Below are positions 1-12,181 of a stretch of DNA of 64,000 nucleotides, piece by piece. Each line of letters opens with the position of its first letter. The stretch's first letter is position 1. Source of the stretch: Populus alba (taxonomy: Eukaryota; Streptophyta; Magnoliopsida; Malpighiales; Salicaceae); assembly GCF_005239225.2 (NCBI RefSeq), contig NC_133292.1:8652985-8716984 (forward strand). The letters are read 5' to 3'. The notes under the pieces were generated by a model that worked only from the letters and a program-made list of their open reading frames with translations, searched no databases and was not told where the DNA came from. Position numbers and translations under genes: made by a program.

Positions 1-190
1 TACATGAAAAGGAAGTGCATGCGCCAAAGGCATTAATAAAGGAGATGACTCTCTTGCCCTCTTCTTTAAAAGGCCACCCTCTCATGAATAATACCTATAA
101 CGGGGAACTTTGGAATTGTCAAAAGATAGGAGGCGATTTAAAGAGGCCTTAATAAACATAGTAGAAATATTACTATGTGGCAGGTGCTTA

Positions 191-212
191 GAGAGAGAGA
201 GAGAGAGAGAGA
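191..212. repeat. (GA)n microsatellite
   Basis: About eleven GA dinucleotides just beyond the stop codon of the cyclin gene. On the gene's strand this is a CT-rich run at the start of the 3' UTR. Confidence 0.9.
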
Positions 213-216
213 CAGA

Positions 217-1659
217 TTAACGTGGGCTGCCAATAATGTCCACAAAGACCCATTGGTCTTGGGTTCTGCTCTTCTTAAAGAGAGTTTCTAGTGACGAAGA
301 GACCGATGACCCTTGCAGAGGCATTGGCTCGAACTTTCTCTTTTTAGGCTTGTTATTGGCAATGGCTCGGGTCCTCGATAGCTCAAGAATCAGACCATAA
401 CAACCATTTACCTTTTCCTGTTAACAAACAAATGCAGCTGTTGAGCATTAATGTCACGCGCAATAATGAGTATATAATGTGGCTGTGTTAAGGACTTAAA
501 TACGAGACAAAAATAACGAATAATGACGAGATAAACGATACCTTGGTTATCTTGAGAACATCAAGAAGCTGGGTCTGGTAGTCAATGGGATTGAAGGTCT
601 CAACTTGGTCTATAACATGCATCATTGTAGCAGTGGCCAGCACAGAAGGAAGATAACAGCCAGATCTTGAATCTACATCAACAACAGAAAACCCAATAAG
701 AAACTCAACGTAAATCAAATGACGAGAAACTAAAACCAAAGAGGGAGTCTTTTCTATACTCTTTGTTCTTATCGAAAATTCTAAATGAGGGTCAAAATGG
801 GATTTTGAAGACAGCCATATCCTATACTTACCAGAGACAACATAGAGCAGGAGATGCTCACATCTCCTGAGAAACTCCCAATGAACATTGGTCTTTAATC
901 CAAGCCTCCTAATGATATGATCAAGAAATGAAAGTGGAGTCACTGGGTGCATCTTCCATTTCAGTGTTGAAAGCACTAGTAGCTCCATCCTTTGAATGGT
1001 TTTGGCCTCGAATAAATATTTCGTGTCTTCCACCTAAAACAGAACAAAAAGAAAACCTCTAAATACCAATCTTCGAATTAGCAAATGATAATGATTAAAT
1101 GATATTGATGAAGGGTTTTATATTGACGTACTTGGAGGTCTAACAGAAGAGGAACATGAGTCTCTTCAACTTTGGCAGCCAAAGAAAGACAAGTAACAGC
1201 CACAAGCTGGATCATCCATGGCCTATTATCTCTTTGATAACAAGGGCTAACAAGAAACCTATCTAGATAATTGATAGCCAAGATTGATGTGAGAGCTGAA
1301 AATCCATGATGAGCAATGACCTTAAGCATCCACTCCACAGCTTCTTGACGAGCCCTGGAAAGAAAAGGATCGCTTGCCACATTGTTGACACTAACAGAAG
1401 CTTGCTGTTCTTGTTCTTTAGAGAAGAGTGAGAGAAGCTCCTCATCTTCCCAGAACAAATCTTGTTCAAGCAATGAAATCGAAAACAGATCGCCAGAGGG
1501 GTTGTTCACTGAAGGACTCTCTTGCAAAACCTCTTCTTCTGAATCATCTTCCCATTTCCCCTCTTCACAATAGAGTGCATCTAGCAAGAATGAAGTGTTC
1601 TGTTCTTGCTGTGTGCTTAGTTCATCTTGTCCTAGTTCTTGTTGTTTAGGTATTGCCAT
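217..1659 (-). CDS. CYCD3: D3-type cyclin (CYCD3-like), 4 exons, 353 aa
   Basis: D-type cyclin, the regulatory subunit that activates CDKA at G1/S and promotes phosphorylation of retinoblastoma-related protein in the nucleus. Exons read on the minus strand are 1659-1132, 1033-832, 672-542 and 417-217. They join in phase to 354 codons including the TAA stop. The retinoblastoma-binding LxCxE motif is visible as LYCEE at residues 29-33. An acidic stretch follows, then the cyclin box from about residue 100 (RQEAVEWMLKV, YLDRF, LAAKVEET near 160-167) and the C-terminal cyclin fold (EAKTIQRMELLVLSTLKW). The end has a basic KPKKRK and a short D3-type tail. Length and four-exon layout match plant CYCD3 genes. 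The start is the first ATG of the open frame, preceded by a pyrimidine-rich leader (1660-1880). It appears intact. Which D3 paralogue it is cannot be decided here. Confidence 0.95.
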
Positions 1660-4600
1660 CTTCTTCCAGGAAGAAGAGGTTTTGGCACACTATTCATTAC
1701 ACAAAGAAGAACCCATTGTCCCTCTTTCTCTCTCTCTTTTTCTTCCCTCGAGGGTCTTTCTTTTTCTCTGGGTGGTGCAGCAAGATAGAGAGAGTGGTAG
1801 CTAAGGAGCGAAGAGAGGATGATAGAGAGTTGGAAAGAAAAGGAGGGGGAAGGGTTGATTTTTAACAGGGCAGGTTTCATGCTTGTCTCTTTTTGTGTTT
1901 TTCTTTTTTCTTTTTTTTTTTAAGTAGCAATATAAAGAAGTTTGTGGTTGGATTTTTTATTTTTTATTTTTTATTTTTTGCTTTCGGTGTGTCTGGTTTG
2001 GCGGGCAGAAAATGTATGTAGCGGCACACACACCAAGCCGGGCCCATGAAAACAACCTCTTATAGCAACCTAATTAAAGTCACTGTGCGCTATTCTGCTC
2101 TGGAATTTAGGAAGATGGGAGGGACACGAAGGGATTTTGGCATGGGAAGAAGAGTTTTCCGCCATGTAATTTAGGGTTAAGATATGCTATCGCAGAAGAC
2201 ATAAATTGTTTTTCTGTCAAGTTACCATTAACGCGCTAAAAAGAAAAGAAAGGGTCAAGGATGGGAAAGATCAAAGATCCGAGCCCATTTAAGAGTTGGA
2301 GAGAATATAGATGTCAATTAAACTACAAATTCCTCAGACATATCATCTCATTGAGAATTAAACTCATCAATGCATGCTTGATTGTTGCAACTTGAAGATT
2401 TACACATTGGTTTTAAGATCGTTGTCGTGAAGATTTTCTTTTGGAGTGAAGATCACGCAGATGGAATTTTAATTATTTTTACAAAGTATTCCAAATCTAT
2501 ATAACCATAAACTATGATACGTTTTAGTTTCACCATGGATAATGTTTTTATCAAATGATCTTTACAGAAAAAGCAAGGCTATACTCACCCCAGTCACCGT
2601 CACTTTTAAAAGAGGAATTTAGAAAAAATAAAAGAAAACAAGAGCAAAAAGAAAAAGAAATCACGAGAGGGTTTTGAACAAAAAAATCTTCTATTTTGCT
2701 GGTTGTTCTGAAGAAGAAATTTCCGAAAAAGACAAACCACAGAGTCCACGCAAGAGAACAAGCCAAGGCCCTTTCCATCCACGCGAAGTTACATATTCTT
2801 TTCCACGCGTTCCCAATCCAACACATAAAGTCAACTATCTTACCAGTCAGCTGGCTCACTGTCTTTGACTGCGTGTGGCGAACAACATACAGAACATCCA
2901 CCAGCTGACTCTCGATCACTTCTAGCTAGTCACCATTTTTTTTTTTTTTTTTAAAAAAAAGAAGGAATAAAAAATGCATCCAAAAGATAAGTCATTAAAT
3001 TTGATGGTGTCTTGTCGTCTGCGGTGCTGCCAGTGACAGCCTTAGAACCACCATAATAAGGAGGTCCTCTTCCTTCTTTCGCAACTGGCATGCACGCAAA
3101 AGCTCACCCTCTCTTGGCCTCATCCTATTTTTCACTGCTCCAGATTTTTATTTTTTTTTACTTGTTTTTGGCGTCAATTATGGAGTATTTTTTTCTTCTG
3201 CAACCACAGTAAAGACAGGTAATACTGCAAATGTACCATAAGAGATTTTGTGGGTGTCGTTGGAATCAGAATCTCACCCCAATTCAACGCAACCATGTAA
3301 GCGTTGTTAAGAGTACTGTTACATTAAGGAAAAGAATTTATATTCTACTGTTTTCTTGCTTCCGGTGATAATCTTGGAGCGAGAAAGAAAATCCTAATGG
3401 GTTGTAGAAATATTGAGATTAATTGTTAGAAGAGTTTAACTATGAATATGCAATGATCATACTTGTAATTAAACTCGTCGATCCCCATGCTCCTTTCAGC
3501 TAACTCCATTGAATTTCCTGAGCTAAACAGAAGCTCTGATTTTAATCTTAACTGGTGTCCAAATCAAACAGATGGATCATGTCTCCATATTGAAGGTCAG
3601 CATTATTGTTCTCGTCTCCAATTTTCCATGCGGTGGGTGAATATCGTAGAAACTATCAGCAGTTTAAACCAGTGGCATTGACCACTGTCTGCACTATATC
3701 TTTAAGAATTGAAGAGCATGATCATGTTTTGGACTGCTTGTCAAACAGTTCACATCTCGATTTCCATTTCTAGGGAAGTAATTTCTTCTTCTTTTTTTAA
3801 TGTACCTAACACATGTAAAATTATTAAACAACCCGATGGACAAAAGGGATTATTGACCTAACAGAAGTTACACCGAGAAACTTCCAAAAGCTCTTCTTCT
3901 CGTACGCAGACACAAGTTAACTTCCAAAACAACAAACCTTATATGATGATAAAAACCAGTACTCTTCCCCAGACTAATTTTGGTAGTTTGCATTTTGGAT
4001 CTATTTTAACCATCTGCATGCAAAAACATGGCTCAATTCCCACTCGATCCATGTAAATTCTCTTTTACCAGAGTCACTTAATTTGAGATGAAGGAGTACT
4101 TTAATTAATTGCATGATTAATGTAGTTGATTTCTAACACAAGCAGCCCGTCTCGACAGGATTTGCTGCACTGTTACAAATGGCAAATCGAGCTCCACTTT
4201 ACAATTATAGATTTCTATATATTAGCTGTAACATCTTCTTTATTAATTGTCAAAATTAACAAACTTTAGCCCTACTTTTTGTTGTTTAAGATTTGGTCCT
4301 AAACAACACTCCCCCACTCACCAAATGATTTCTCCAGTAACGAAAAAGACAGGCAGTGCTTCCGGTCTCTCTTCAAAGAAACTTAGCTTTGAAAAATAAC
4401 CTCATATTTTGAGATGGCGTGATAGTTCCTCAGTTTTTCGTTGTTTAATTAAATTGATCATGACAGTAAACAGTTTTGTTCTCACACTAATTCCTCTATA
4501 TATTAGGGAGGGGTGGGGCATCATTCATTATATTAAATTTTATTATATTTCTCATTGTAAAATTAATTTTAAAATTTAAACAAAAAACAGTAAATACAAA

Positions 4601-6716
4601 CACTAACTATTGACTCATAAATACAACACTAACTTTGAGTAAACATGTTTGTTTGTTTTTGTGTTTTAAAATTATATTTAAAAAGAATTGATTATTTTTA
4701 AATTAATTAGTTTTTTATATTTTTATATTTTTTTAATTTTTTAATGTTAAAAATAAATTTTAAGAAATAAAAAAATATATTATTTAATATATTTCTAAAT
4801 AAAAAAATATTTTAAAAACGTTCCAATTCCTAAACATTGTTGGATGGCTGTCTACATCATATTATAGCCAGGCCATTCATGAAAGACCCAGTCTAATAAT
4901 AATCCACTATTGCGACTAATCAACTCTTAATAGTAAATAAAAAATCTCCGATGAAAATGAAATGTCGGGTCCCTCAGTACTTAAAATCAACTACAGTGAC
5001 ATAGAAAGAACAGGTTGCCATGCTTTTCAAGCACCTTCAACATTTTTTAGCAACTGTGGATGATTTCTTGTTTGTTTGTCATGTTTGATTCTCATTGGCA
5101 CCTTTAAAAATTCAAAAAAAAAAAAAACATTGAAGCGCTCATGAGCTGAGACTTGAGAGAGGTAAATTTGTCATCCACCATAGCCAAAACCTTTGAAACT
5201 GACCAATCATGCCTCACTTTGCCTTTATCCCCCAAGGAATTATGTCTGCGTCCATCACAACTACTTATAAAGTGACCATTTGAAGAACTTGGTACCTTTG
5301 CCTCGTCCACAACTAACTAGCCTCACATGGTGACCACTAGAAAGTGCTCTCAAATTATGGCCGATCAGCTAGCGTATCAGATATATTTTGAATATTGGGA
5401 CATTATTGTATATTCCATTACTGCAAACCCAATGATTTACAGATGTTCATCGTTAATGATTTTGCAAGATCTCAATTGATCAAGCTCATGTGTGATGATT
5501 ATGATCAAACGCTGGAAGAGTATTGGGATTAATACTAGAGATTCTAACCAGAAGGACAGGTCGATGTGCATGCATCTGCGAGCCCAAGTGCTTCTAGGTG
5601 ACCTATCTCATCAACGCAAAGAGAAAAATGATTGGCTCTAACGATAAAGATTTAGACTGTAAATGAATAGAGAAAGCAGCTACTCGTACTGTAATTCAAG
5701 AGTGAAAGCAACCACTCACCTAATCATTTAATTAATATTTTAATTACCATTGTATATATATTCTTTAATTAACAAGCAGATGATGGCTCCGAATCCTGAC
5801 CTTATCAAAGCACATATCCTTCAGCAAATAACAAGTCCATTTGGCAGCATTTTGGGTTTTTCTTAGATGATTTTTTTAAAAAAATTAAGCCCTTGCTGGT
5901 AAACTTTAGGTGATGGATTATTTCAAGTATCACAAGAAGTACTTGTGACATTAGGTTCATTGCAATTCAAAATTTATAGGTTAAAATCTTATTTAGAAAG
6001 GTCATTGTGGGTATATAATTGCCACGCTAATTTTCGCACTAAGCTCAAGGTGTTTTCCAGCGTGGGATATTGATGGATGGATTCTCTCGTGTTTGTAAAA
6101 AAAATATATATAATCAATTTATATTAAATGAGGGGTTTTATTCCCACTGTACAACCAGTTATTCTTAGTGTGTCCGTAAAATAATTAATTTATTTTTTAA
6201 AAAAATCCCTTTTTATATTTCTTTGAAAACAATAACAGGAAAATAATAGACTATACACATAAAAAAAAACCCTATACTTGAAGAATGTTATTTTATCTCC
6301 AATTGGTTCAATTTCTGTCCTCTGTTTCCTAGTTTATTAATTTGTCCATGTTTTTATTTTTGGTTGTCCCAAAATGTTTGTCTAGTCACGTTATGTGGTT
6401 TGTCTATATATTATACCCCTTATTAAAGCTATATTTATTATGTTTCTTAATTTATCTCCATATATGAAAAGTCAAAAGAAACAAACAAAAAATGACATTA
6501 TTAGAAGGTTGGAGCCATATTAGGTGATTTGGCACCATGTTAACTGCGTTTCTTAATATCTGTGAAGAGTTAAAGGGGACAAACAAGTTGGTGTTTTACA
6601 ATATATCTTTTCTTGAATAACATATTTTGATGTATCTAACTTGTAAAACAGCAAGTGTCATTATACTTTTTCTTTTTTTTCCCTCACATGAACCTTTCTC
6701 ACTATTTCATTAAATT
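1660..6716. other. Intergenic: cyclin 5' leader/promoter side, then non-coding
   Basis: The first 200-300 bases are the CT-rich (on the minus strand) leader and promoter side of the cyclin gene. Beyond that I see no supportable gene. Short open frames occur (for example 5104-5310 minus) but have no recognisable motif or splice support. The stretch at 4540-4830 is AT-rich and resembles the dispersed MITE-like family seen elsewhere in the window. Confidence 0.6.
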
Positions 6717-6883
6717 CAAATGGATAATTTAACTAGTTAAATTTTAAATTTATTTTTTAATAGTTATGAGTTCGAGTTATCTCATAATTATTGGAGGGTT
6801 ACATAATCATCAACTTCAGAATCCGTGAAATTAGTTAGGATGCTCATAAACTGAACTTGGATATCTACATTAATTAAAAAAAT
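6717..6883 (+). mobile_element. SINE-like element, copy 1
   Basis: A 167 bp sequence with a B-box-like GTTATGAGTTCGAGT at about 6764-6778, a conserved 3' part and an A-rich end. It aligns along its length with 52102-52285: both share the ATTTAACT(A/G)GT core, the TTTATTTTTTA stretch before the B-box, and the same end. A candidate 8 bp target-site duplication, attaaatt, lies at 6709-6716 and 6884-6891, but it is AT-rich and so weak alone. A tRNA-derived SINE is the best reading. Confidence 0.6.
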
Positions 6884-6891
6884 ATTAAATT

Positions 6892-7810
6892 ATTAGTAAT
6901 TAACAATTTATGATTTAAAATATATAATCTTTGCTATTCAAGGATTTAGGCTCGTCGTAAAATTTGCAATGTCTATCAACGCATAAGCTCGTGAGAAAAC
7001 AACATTTTACGTGACTTGTATTCTTGAAGAATAAAGTTATAAATATCTAAATGTAATTTATTACCTTGAAGATTTAAATAAAATATAAGAAACACGTTAA
7101 ATAAAGTTATCTTTGTATCTACAATATATATATATATATATAATGGAGGGAGAATAACACCATGAAAAAATAACAAGTAATTAAATTTTGTTTAGCGCTT
7201 GCTAAATCGTACGCCCATTTATTTCTAGACGTAGAGCACGAGGAAATCTTGATCCAATGCTAATACATACCGAAAGGCTTCGAAATAAAGTTCAACCCAT
7301 TGGGGCCATAACTGGCATCCTCCAGTCGCGCAGATGATCTATTCCTTCTCTACTTTGGACGATTTGAACTGCTAAACAAAGATTACCAGTCTTGCTCCGG
7401 TAAGTCTTTGATTACTCCGGTAAGTCTTTACTTTGTAGATGATGACAGGTTGGACCAAGTCTGCTTACCAAGAGCGTGATCCCAGGAGAGGGTAAGGATC
7501 TCCGTGAGTTTGTGTGTGTGGGAGGTCTAACATAAAGCTGATATGAACTAAAGGCGAGCAAAGTATAGCAGCAAGGAAGATCTAAAACAGTCTGCGAGGC
7601 GGAAGCATGCTGAAATCTTGATATTGCTGGCACATGCCGGGGCAGCAGGTTATTAGCAGCCCAATGAAGAACACAGCGAGTATAAAAATTTTCTTGCAAA
7701 ATGAGATATATTCATTGGGAATACTTTGAGTCATGGAAAACATGAAACTCGGTGCGGAGGAAAAACTAGGATCGCTAAATTCTAGTGTTCTTTACAGGGC
7801 AGTTCCTTCT
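6892..7810. other. Intergenic, no gene seen
   Basis: Contains a TA run near 7120-7142. At 7200-7720 there is a stretch richer in GC than its surroundings, with a short direct repeat (CCGGTAAGTCTTT, twice within 7396-7430). No protein family is recognisable on either strand. Confidence 0.5.
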
Positions 7811-7814
7811 GTTG

Positions 7815-8400
7815 GAAGAAAAAACTAGTGTTATAGGAATTTATGGATAGCAAAACAAAGATACAAAAGAACAGGGCAATCGTATTAAGTGTTTTTCTTG
7901 GTGTAATCTGAATAGGAAACATATTCTATTGTTTTAATTGGTCGATCATTTATCAACTAACTAATTTAATTTAACTTATCAACCGATTTTTTTATTCTTC
8001 AAAAAAATTAAAATCTGGTTTATTTTCAATACATTCTACATGTTGCTTTTTCACACTTAACATTTTGAAGCGTCATTTTAGTATGGTAGTAGAGAATAGA
8101 TTCTAACAAAAAAGACATAAAAAAAGATAGAGACAGTATTTGGAAATGCGGTTAAAATTTTATTTTAAAAAAAATTAAATTAATTTTTTTATGTTTTTAA
8201 ATTGTTTTAATATGCTAGTGTTAAAAAATAATTATATACACACACACACACACACATATATATATGTATGTATGTATGTATGTATTATTTTAATACATTT
8301 CCGAGCGAAAAGCATTTTGAACCACAATCATTACCACACTCTCAAAAACTTCAAAAATTATTGTTTTAACATCATTACCGGTATGAATATCAGTATCTAA
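7815..8400 (-). pseudogene. Decayed copy of the C2 gene's 3' end
   Basis: 7820-8105 aligns with 9465-9915, the region just beyond and including the last exon of the C2-domain gene. Shared landmarks are the GTT(A/G)GAAGAAAAAACTAG block, the ATTCTAC(A/G)TGTTGCTT block and the ATTTTAGTA...GGT/AGAATAG match over the final exon. The alignment resumes at 8361-8400 (TTTTAACAT..TTACC.G.ATGAATATCAGTATCTA, matching 9947-9985). The interval 8110-8355 between the halves is AT-rich MITE-like sequence. It is a non-coding relic, not a gene. Confidence 0.6.
8237..8285. repeat. Compound microsatellite (CA)n(TA)n(TGTA)n
   Basis: Three adjoining simple repeats within the MITE-like insertion of the decayed 3' end copy. 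Confidence 0.9.
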
Positions 8401-9072
8401 ACATTGTTAGGAGTCTCTTTATATTATGATTTTCACAAAACTCACCCTTTATATGTTTTTAGTGATTTTATAGAATAATCACTTTTTTTTACGACTAATA
8501 CTTTAAAGAACTTCTTTAAGCAATTAATTACATTAGACTTTCTCTTTAAAAAGCATATAGAATTATATCAAATGAGCATTGTTGAATAAGACCATATATG
8601 TCTGCATGTATCTTCTGTAGAAGTTGACCTGCTCTCGATATAGACTCCTTTGAAAAGCTCTTACAAATGTATTTGTCTACTAAACATCTTTCACACAACT
8701 AATTTCGATATATAATTTATGATAAACCCTTCAATATCTTTTTTTGTGCCATTATTTTCAAGTTATCAAAATTTATATGCTCAAATCTCATATATCAAAG
8801 CCAAGTCTCATCTTCATTATCAACTCCTTGATTTAATTATTTCAAAACTTCTTATGCTTGTTTGGAGGTGGTTGCATTACCCACTATCTTAAAAGTGATA
8901 TTGGCTAGACATTGATGAATGATTGTTAGTGTTTGTTGATCATTCCTCCGTATTTTTTGCACATCCTCTCTTTAGGTTGAAGTCACTTTGCTCCTTTTAT
9001 AGGTTTTTTAAAGCCTTTTTCAACTGTTTTTCACACAACTTAGAACCTAGCCAGGCTTTCACACAAATACAC

Positions 9073-9530
9073 CAAATTTTATAATTATTCTTTGTCAAGC
9101 GAGGACATTGAAGTAAAAAGTTTATGTTGGTCATGTCAAACAATCAAAAGTAAGCTCTAATACCACTTGTTAGAAGAAAAAACTAGTCTTGTAATAGTTT
9201 ATAATCAACAAAACAAAGATACAAAACCAAAGATCAAATTTTATAATTATTCTTTGTCAAGCGAGGACATTAGAATAAAAAGTTTATGTTAGTCATGTCA
9301 AACAATCAAAATACCACTTGTTAGAAGAAAAAACTAGTCTTGTAATAGTTTATAATCAACAAAACAAAGATACAAAACTAAAGACCAAATTTTATAATTA
9401 TTCTTTGTCAAGCGATAAAAAGTTTATGTTGGTCATGTCAAACAATCAAAAGCAAGCTCTAATATTGTTAGAAGAAAAAACTAGTCTTGTAATAGTTTAT
9501 AATCAACAAAACAAAGATACAAAACTAAAG
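9073..9530. repeat. Three tandem units of about 150-160 bp
   Basis: Units start with CAAATTTTATAATTATTCTTTG at about 9073, 9235 and 9386 (the 22-base word is conserved in all three). They measure about 162, 151 and 145 bp. Each contains the GTTAGAAGAAAAAACTAG block that also occurs at the start of the decayed copy at 7820. Units 2 and 3 carry small internal deletions. The array lies just downstream of the C2 gene. Confidence 0.85.
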
Positions 9531-9886
9531 AATAGGAAGAAGATTTGAAAGAAAGGCAATCTTATTAAGTATTTTCTCTTGTGTATTCCTCTTTATAGAT
9601 TAATTATGCTTCTAATTACAAGTCTATTTATAGACCTCAAATCCTAGACAAGCAATACATTAAACTACTTAAAGAAAATTATAATCTAAATAGAAAACGT
9701 ATTCTATCATTTTAACCAGTCTACTGTTTCTGAACTGGTCGCCTGACGCATTTAATTCAACCAGCCGACTGGTTATTAACCAGTAAACTAATTCTTCTGT
9801 TTAAAAAAAAAAAAAAAAAAAATCCGGTTTACTTTCAGCACATTCTACGTGTTGCTTCTTCGCACTTGACGTTCTGAAGCATCATT

Positions 9887-12181
9887 TTAGTAGTATGGTG
9901 GAGGAGGATAGGTTCCAAAAAAAGGACCTAAAATGGGTGAAATGATTGTTTTAACATTGTTACCAGGATGAATATCAGTATCTATAGGAAAGAATATGAA
10001 AATGTATAATTTAGTTACCTGGAGGATAGTAGGGTGAAGCTTGAGGTGGAGGTGGGTATGGTGGTGGAGGACATGCTGAACATGCTGGGTACGGTGCAGG
10101 AGGATAAGGAGCAGGCTGTGGTGGGGGATACGCTGATTGTGGAAACGCCGAACTAGGTGAGTATGAGGGATAAGGATATGGAGCTGGCAGGCACGAGGGA
10201 TAAGGATATGGAGCTGGGTAGGTTGTTGGTGGTTGTGCACGAGGAGTTCCTTGCGCAGGTGGCGGTAAATAGTATTGTGAGACTCCAGGATCAGGGTATA
10301 CACATGGCGGTGCCGAAGGAGCATAGCCTGTTGCTGCTTTCTGCAAGAAATGACAGTTTATTCAGCTTCCAGCAGTCAAAATATCTTCGTAGGTAAAAGA
10401 TAAGGAGTATTTTCAGTATATGTAATCGCAAGATAGCTTACATTGGCATTTGCATAGTGCATTATCAATTTTACTTCTCCAGCATACCTGTGATCGGAGA
10501 AAAAACGAAAGGCACACTTTAGAAGAGATGTACTGTTAGACTATTACCAAACAGGTAAAAAAATATGTAACCAGTGAATAAATCACACACCATGCTCTGG
10601 AACAAAAACAATATGTCTGTGTGTATATATTATCAAAGCCACGCCACAGCATATTTGGTATATTTGATATCTAATACAGGAGCACCGATGCACCTTTATG
10701 TTGGCATGAAATAAACCTTGCTAATTTGGTAGAAGAATGGAGGGATTGTGAAAATTTCTTAAGAAACTATTCTATGAACCAATTCATCTCTGCTCCGAAA
10801 TAATCACTCTATAGAGAAGCAGAGAATTGTATTCTTTCAGCCTCAAAATGGAAAGACAATGTCCTCTCCCAATGAGGGAAGGCAAAATCCCTGTCCCATG
10901 TTTGAAACTGAGTGGTAATTTTTTCTCCATCCTTGCCTCACGAAGTTGAAAGCATTCAGATGAAGAAACCTCACTTAATTGCACGCCATGCAGGGGCCAG
11001 TGAGAAGAAGTTTACCATATAAAAGTTGATAAACTGGATTATAAATTGCAGAAAGCACCAAAATGATTTGCAATTAATTTCTGATATGGTACAACATTAC
11101 CACAAAATAAAAGCATAAAACAGCACGTCAATGAACAATATTTTACATTTATCTGTGTACATGGTCTCTTAACCGACATCCAAAATCCTCGGGCCCCTTC
11201 ATTGTTAAGAATCCCATACTACAATATACCAAAGGGCTTTTAGCTCATTAGTATAGCAAACAAGAGACATAAAGTCTCGTGTTCAAGCCCCAACTTTACC
11301 ACTCCATCATTAATTCTAAATACCATCAAAATCAAAACACATATTTTCAATGGTAGCTTATGGCTCCATTCTACTCAAAGAGAAACCACCATTTCAGGAT
11401 ATTATTACTAAATGCAAGGAACTAAACAAAAAAAGCTAGACCAATTCTCCTTCGCCGATTAAAAAAAAAAAAAAAAACAAGCAAATTGCAGTTATAATTA
11501 CCTTCCAGTTTTAGTTTGAAGTGGCCAAGTTGTATCGTCAAAGCCCTGCGAAAGAACTTTGTGCAATTGAATCCTATACACAGTAACATAGCAAAACAGA
11601 AAAACAAATTTCAATCTCAATTTAAAGCCAAAAGCCAAAAGAGTCAGCTTTAAAAATCATAACTAGATCAAAAGGTTAAAGACTAATTACTTTCCGTTGC
11701 CGATAAAATCATCAAAAGATAAGGTATTGCTGTTCCAAACACCAACGCTTATCTCTCTTAACCCTTCAATTAGTGTAAACATAAACTTCTCTTGGAATGT
11801 AGGGTTTTTGCCTCCATCTAAAAAAGAAGAAAACATGAATATCAGTTTTTAACAAAACACGAAATCAAAGCCAAATTGCGATCTAAAAATCGACTAATAC
11901 TCCTAGAAGATTATGTACCTGTGCAGGTTCTTGTGCGACAGTTATTGCTACCATATTCAACACAAACGTAAGGATCTTGTCTTGATACCCATTCAGTGTC
12001 TTTCAGTTTGGTACACCCAACAACTGCATCAAAGAAAAATCTCAAATGAAAATCAATTCCATAAGAAACAAAAAAGAAAATAAAGGGTTTGTTTAATCAC
12101 GTGAAATAAAACAGAATTAAGCAACAAAAAAAAAATACCAGTGACTTCAAGAAGCTGCCCTTGAATACCAGAAACTGACAT
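9887..12181 (-). CDS. Small C2-domain protein with Pro/Tyr-rich tail (SRC2-like), 7 exons, 251 aa
   Basis: Exons on the minus strand are 12181-12139, 12023-11919, 11817-11691, 11573-11502, 10487-10442, 10340-10019 and 9927-9887. Phases agree throughout and give 252 codons with the stop. Residues 1 to about 130 form a plant C2 domain: it starts MSVSGIQGQLLEVTVVGC, includes QDPYVCVEYG and NPTFQEKFMF, and ends TGRYAGEVKLIMHY. The rest is rich in Pro, Tyr and Ala, with a duplicated PAPYPYPS unit, and ends PPPPYY. Proteins of this plan (SRC2/BAP type) bind phospholipid membranes, often with calcium, and are linked to stress and defence signalling. Reading straight through exon 6 meets a stop after PPGN; splicing at CAG|GTAACT removes it and reaches the 41-nt last exon. 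Intron 4 is long (about 1 kb) and holds a SINE-like sequence. Confidence 0.85.
11234..11380 (+). mobile_element. tRNA-like/SINE-like sequence in a C2 gene intron
   Basis: An A-box-like TAGCTCATTAGTATAG (11240-11255) and a B-box-like GTGTTCAAGCCCC (about 11279-11291) are spaced as in tRNA-derived promoters. There is no good acceptor stem, so a functional tRNA is unlikely. No second copy or clear target-site duplication was found in the window. Confidence 0.35.

Noticed and set aside
11234..11300. Functional tRNA gene
   Set aside because: A- and B-box-like motifs are present, but no cloverleaf with paired acceptor and anticodon stems could be drawn; a SINE-like element fits better.
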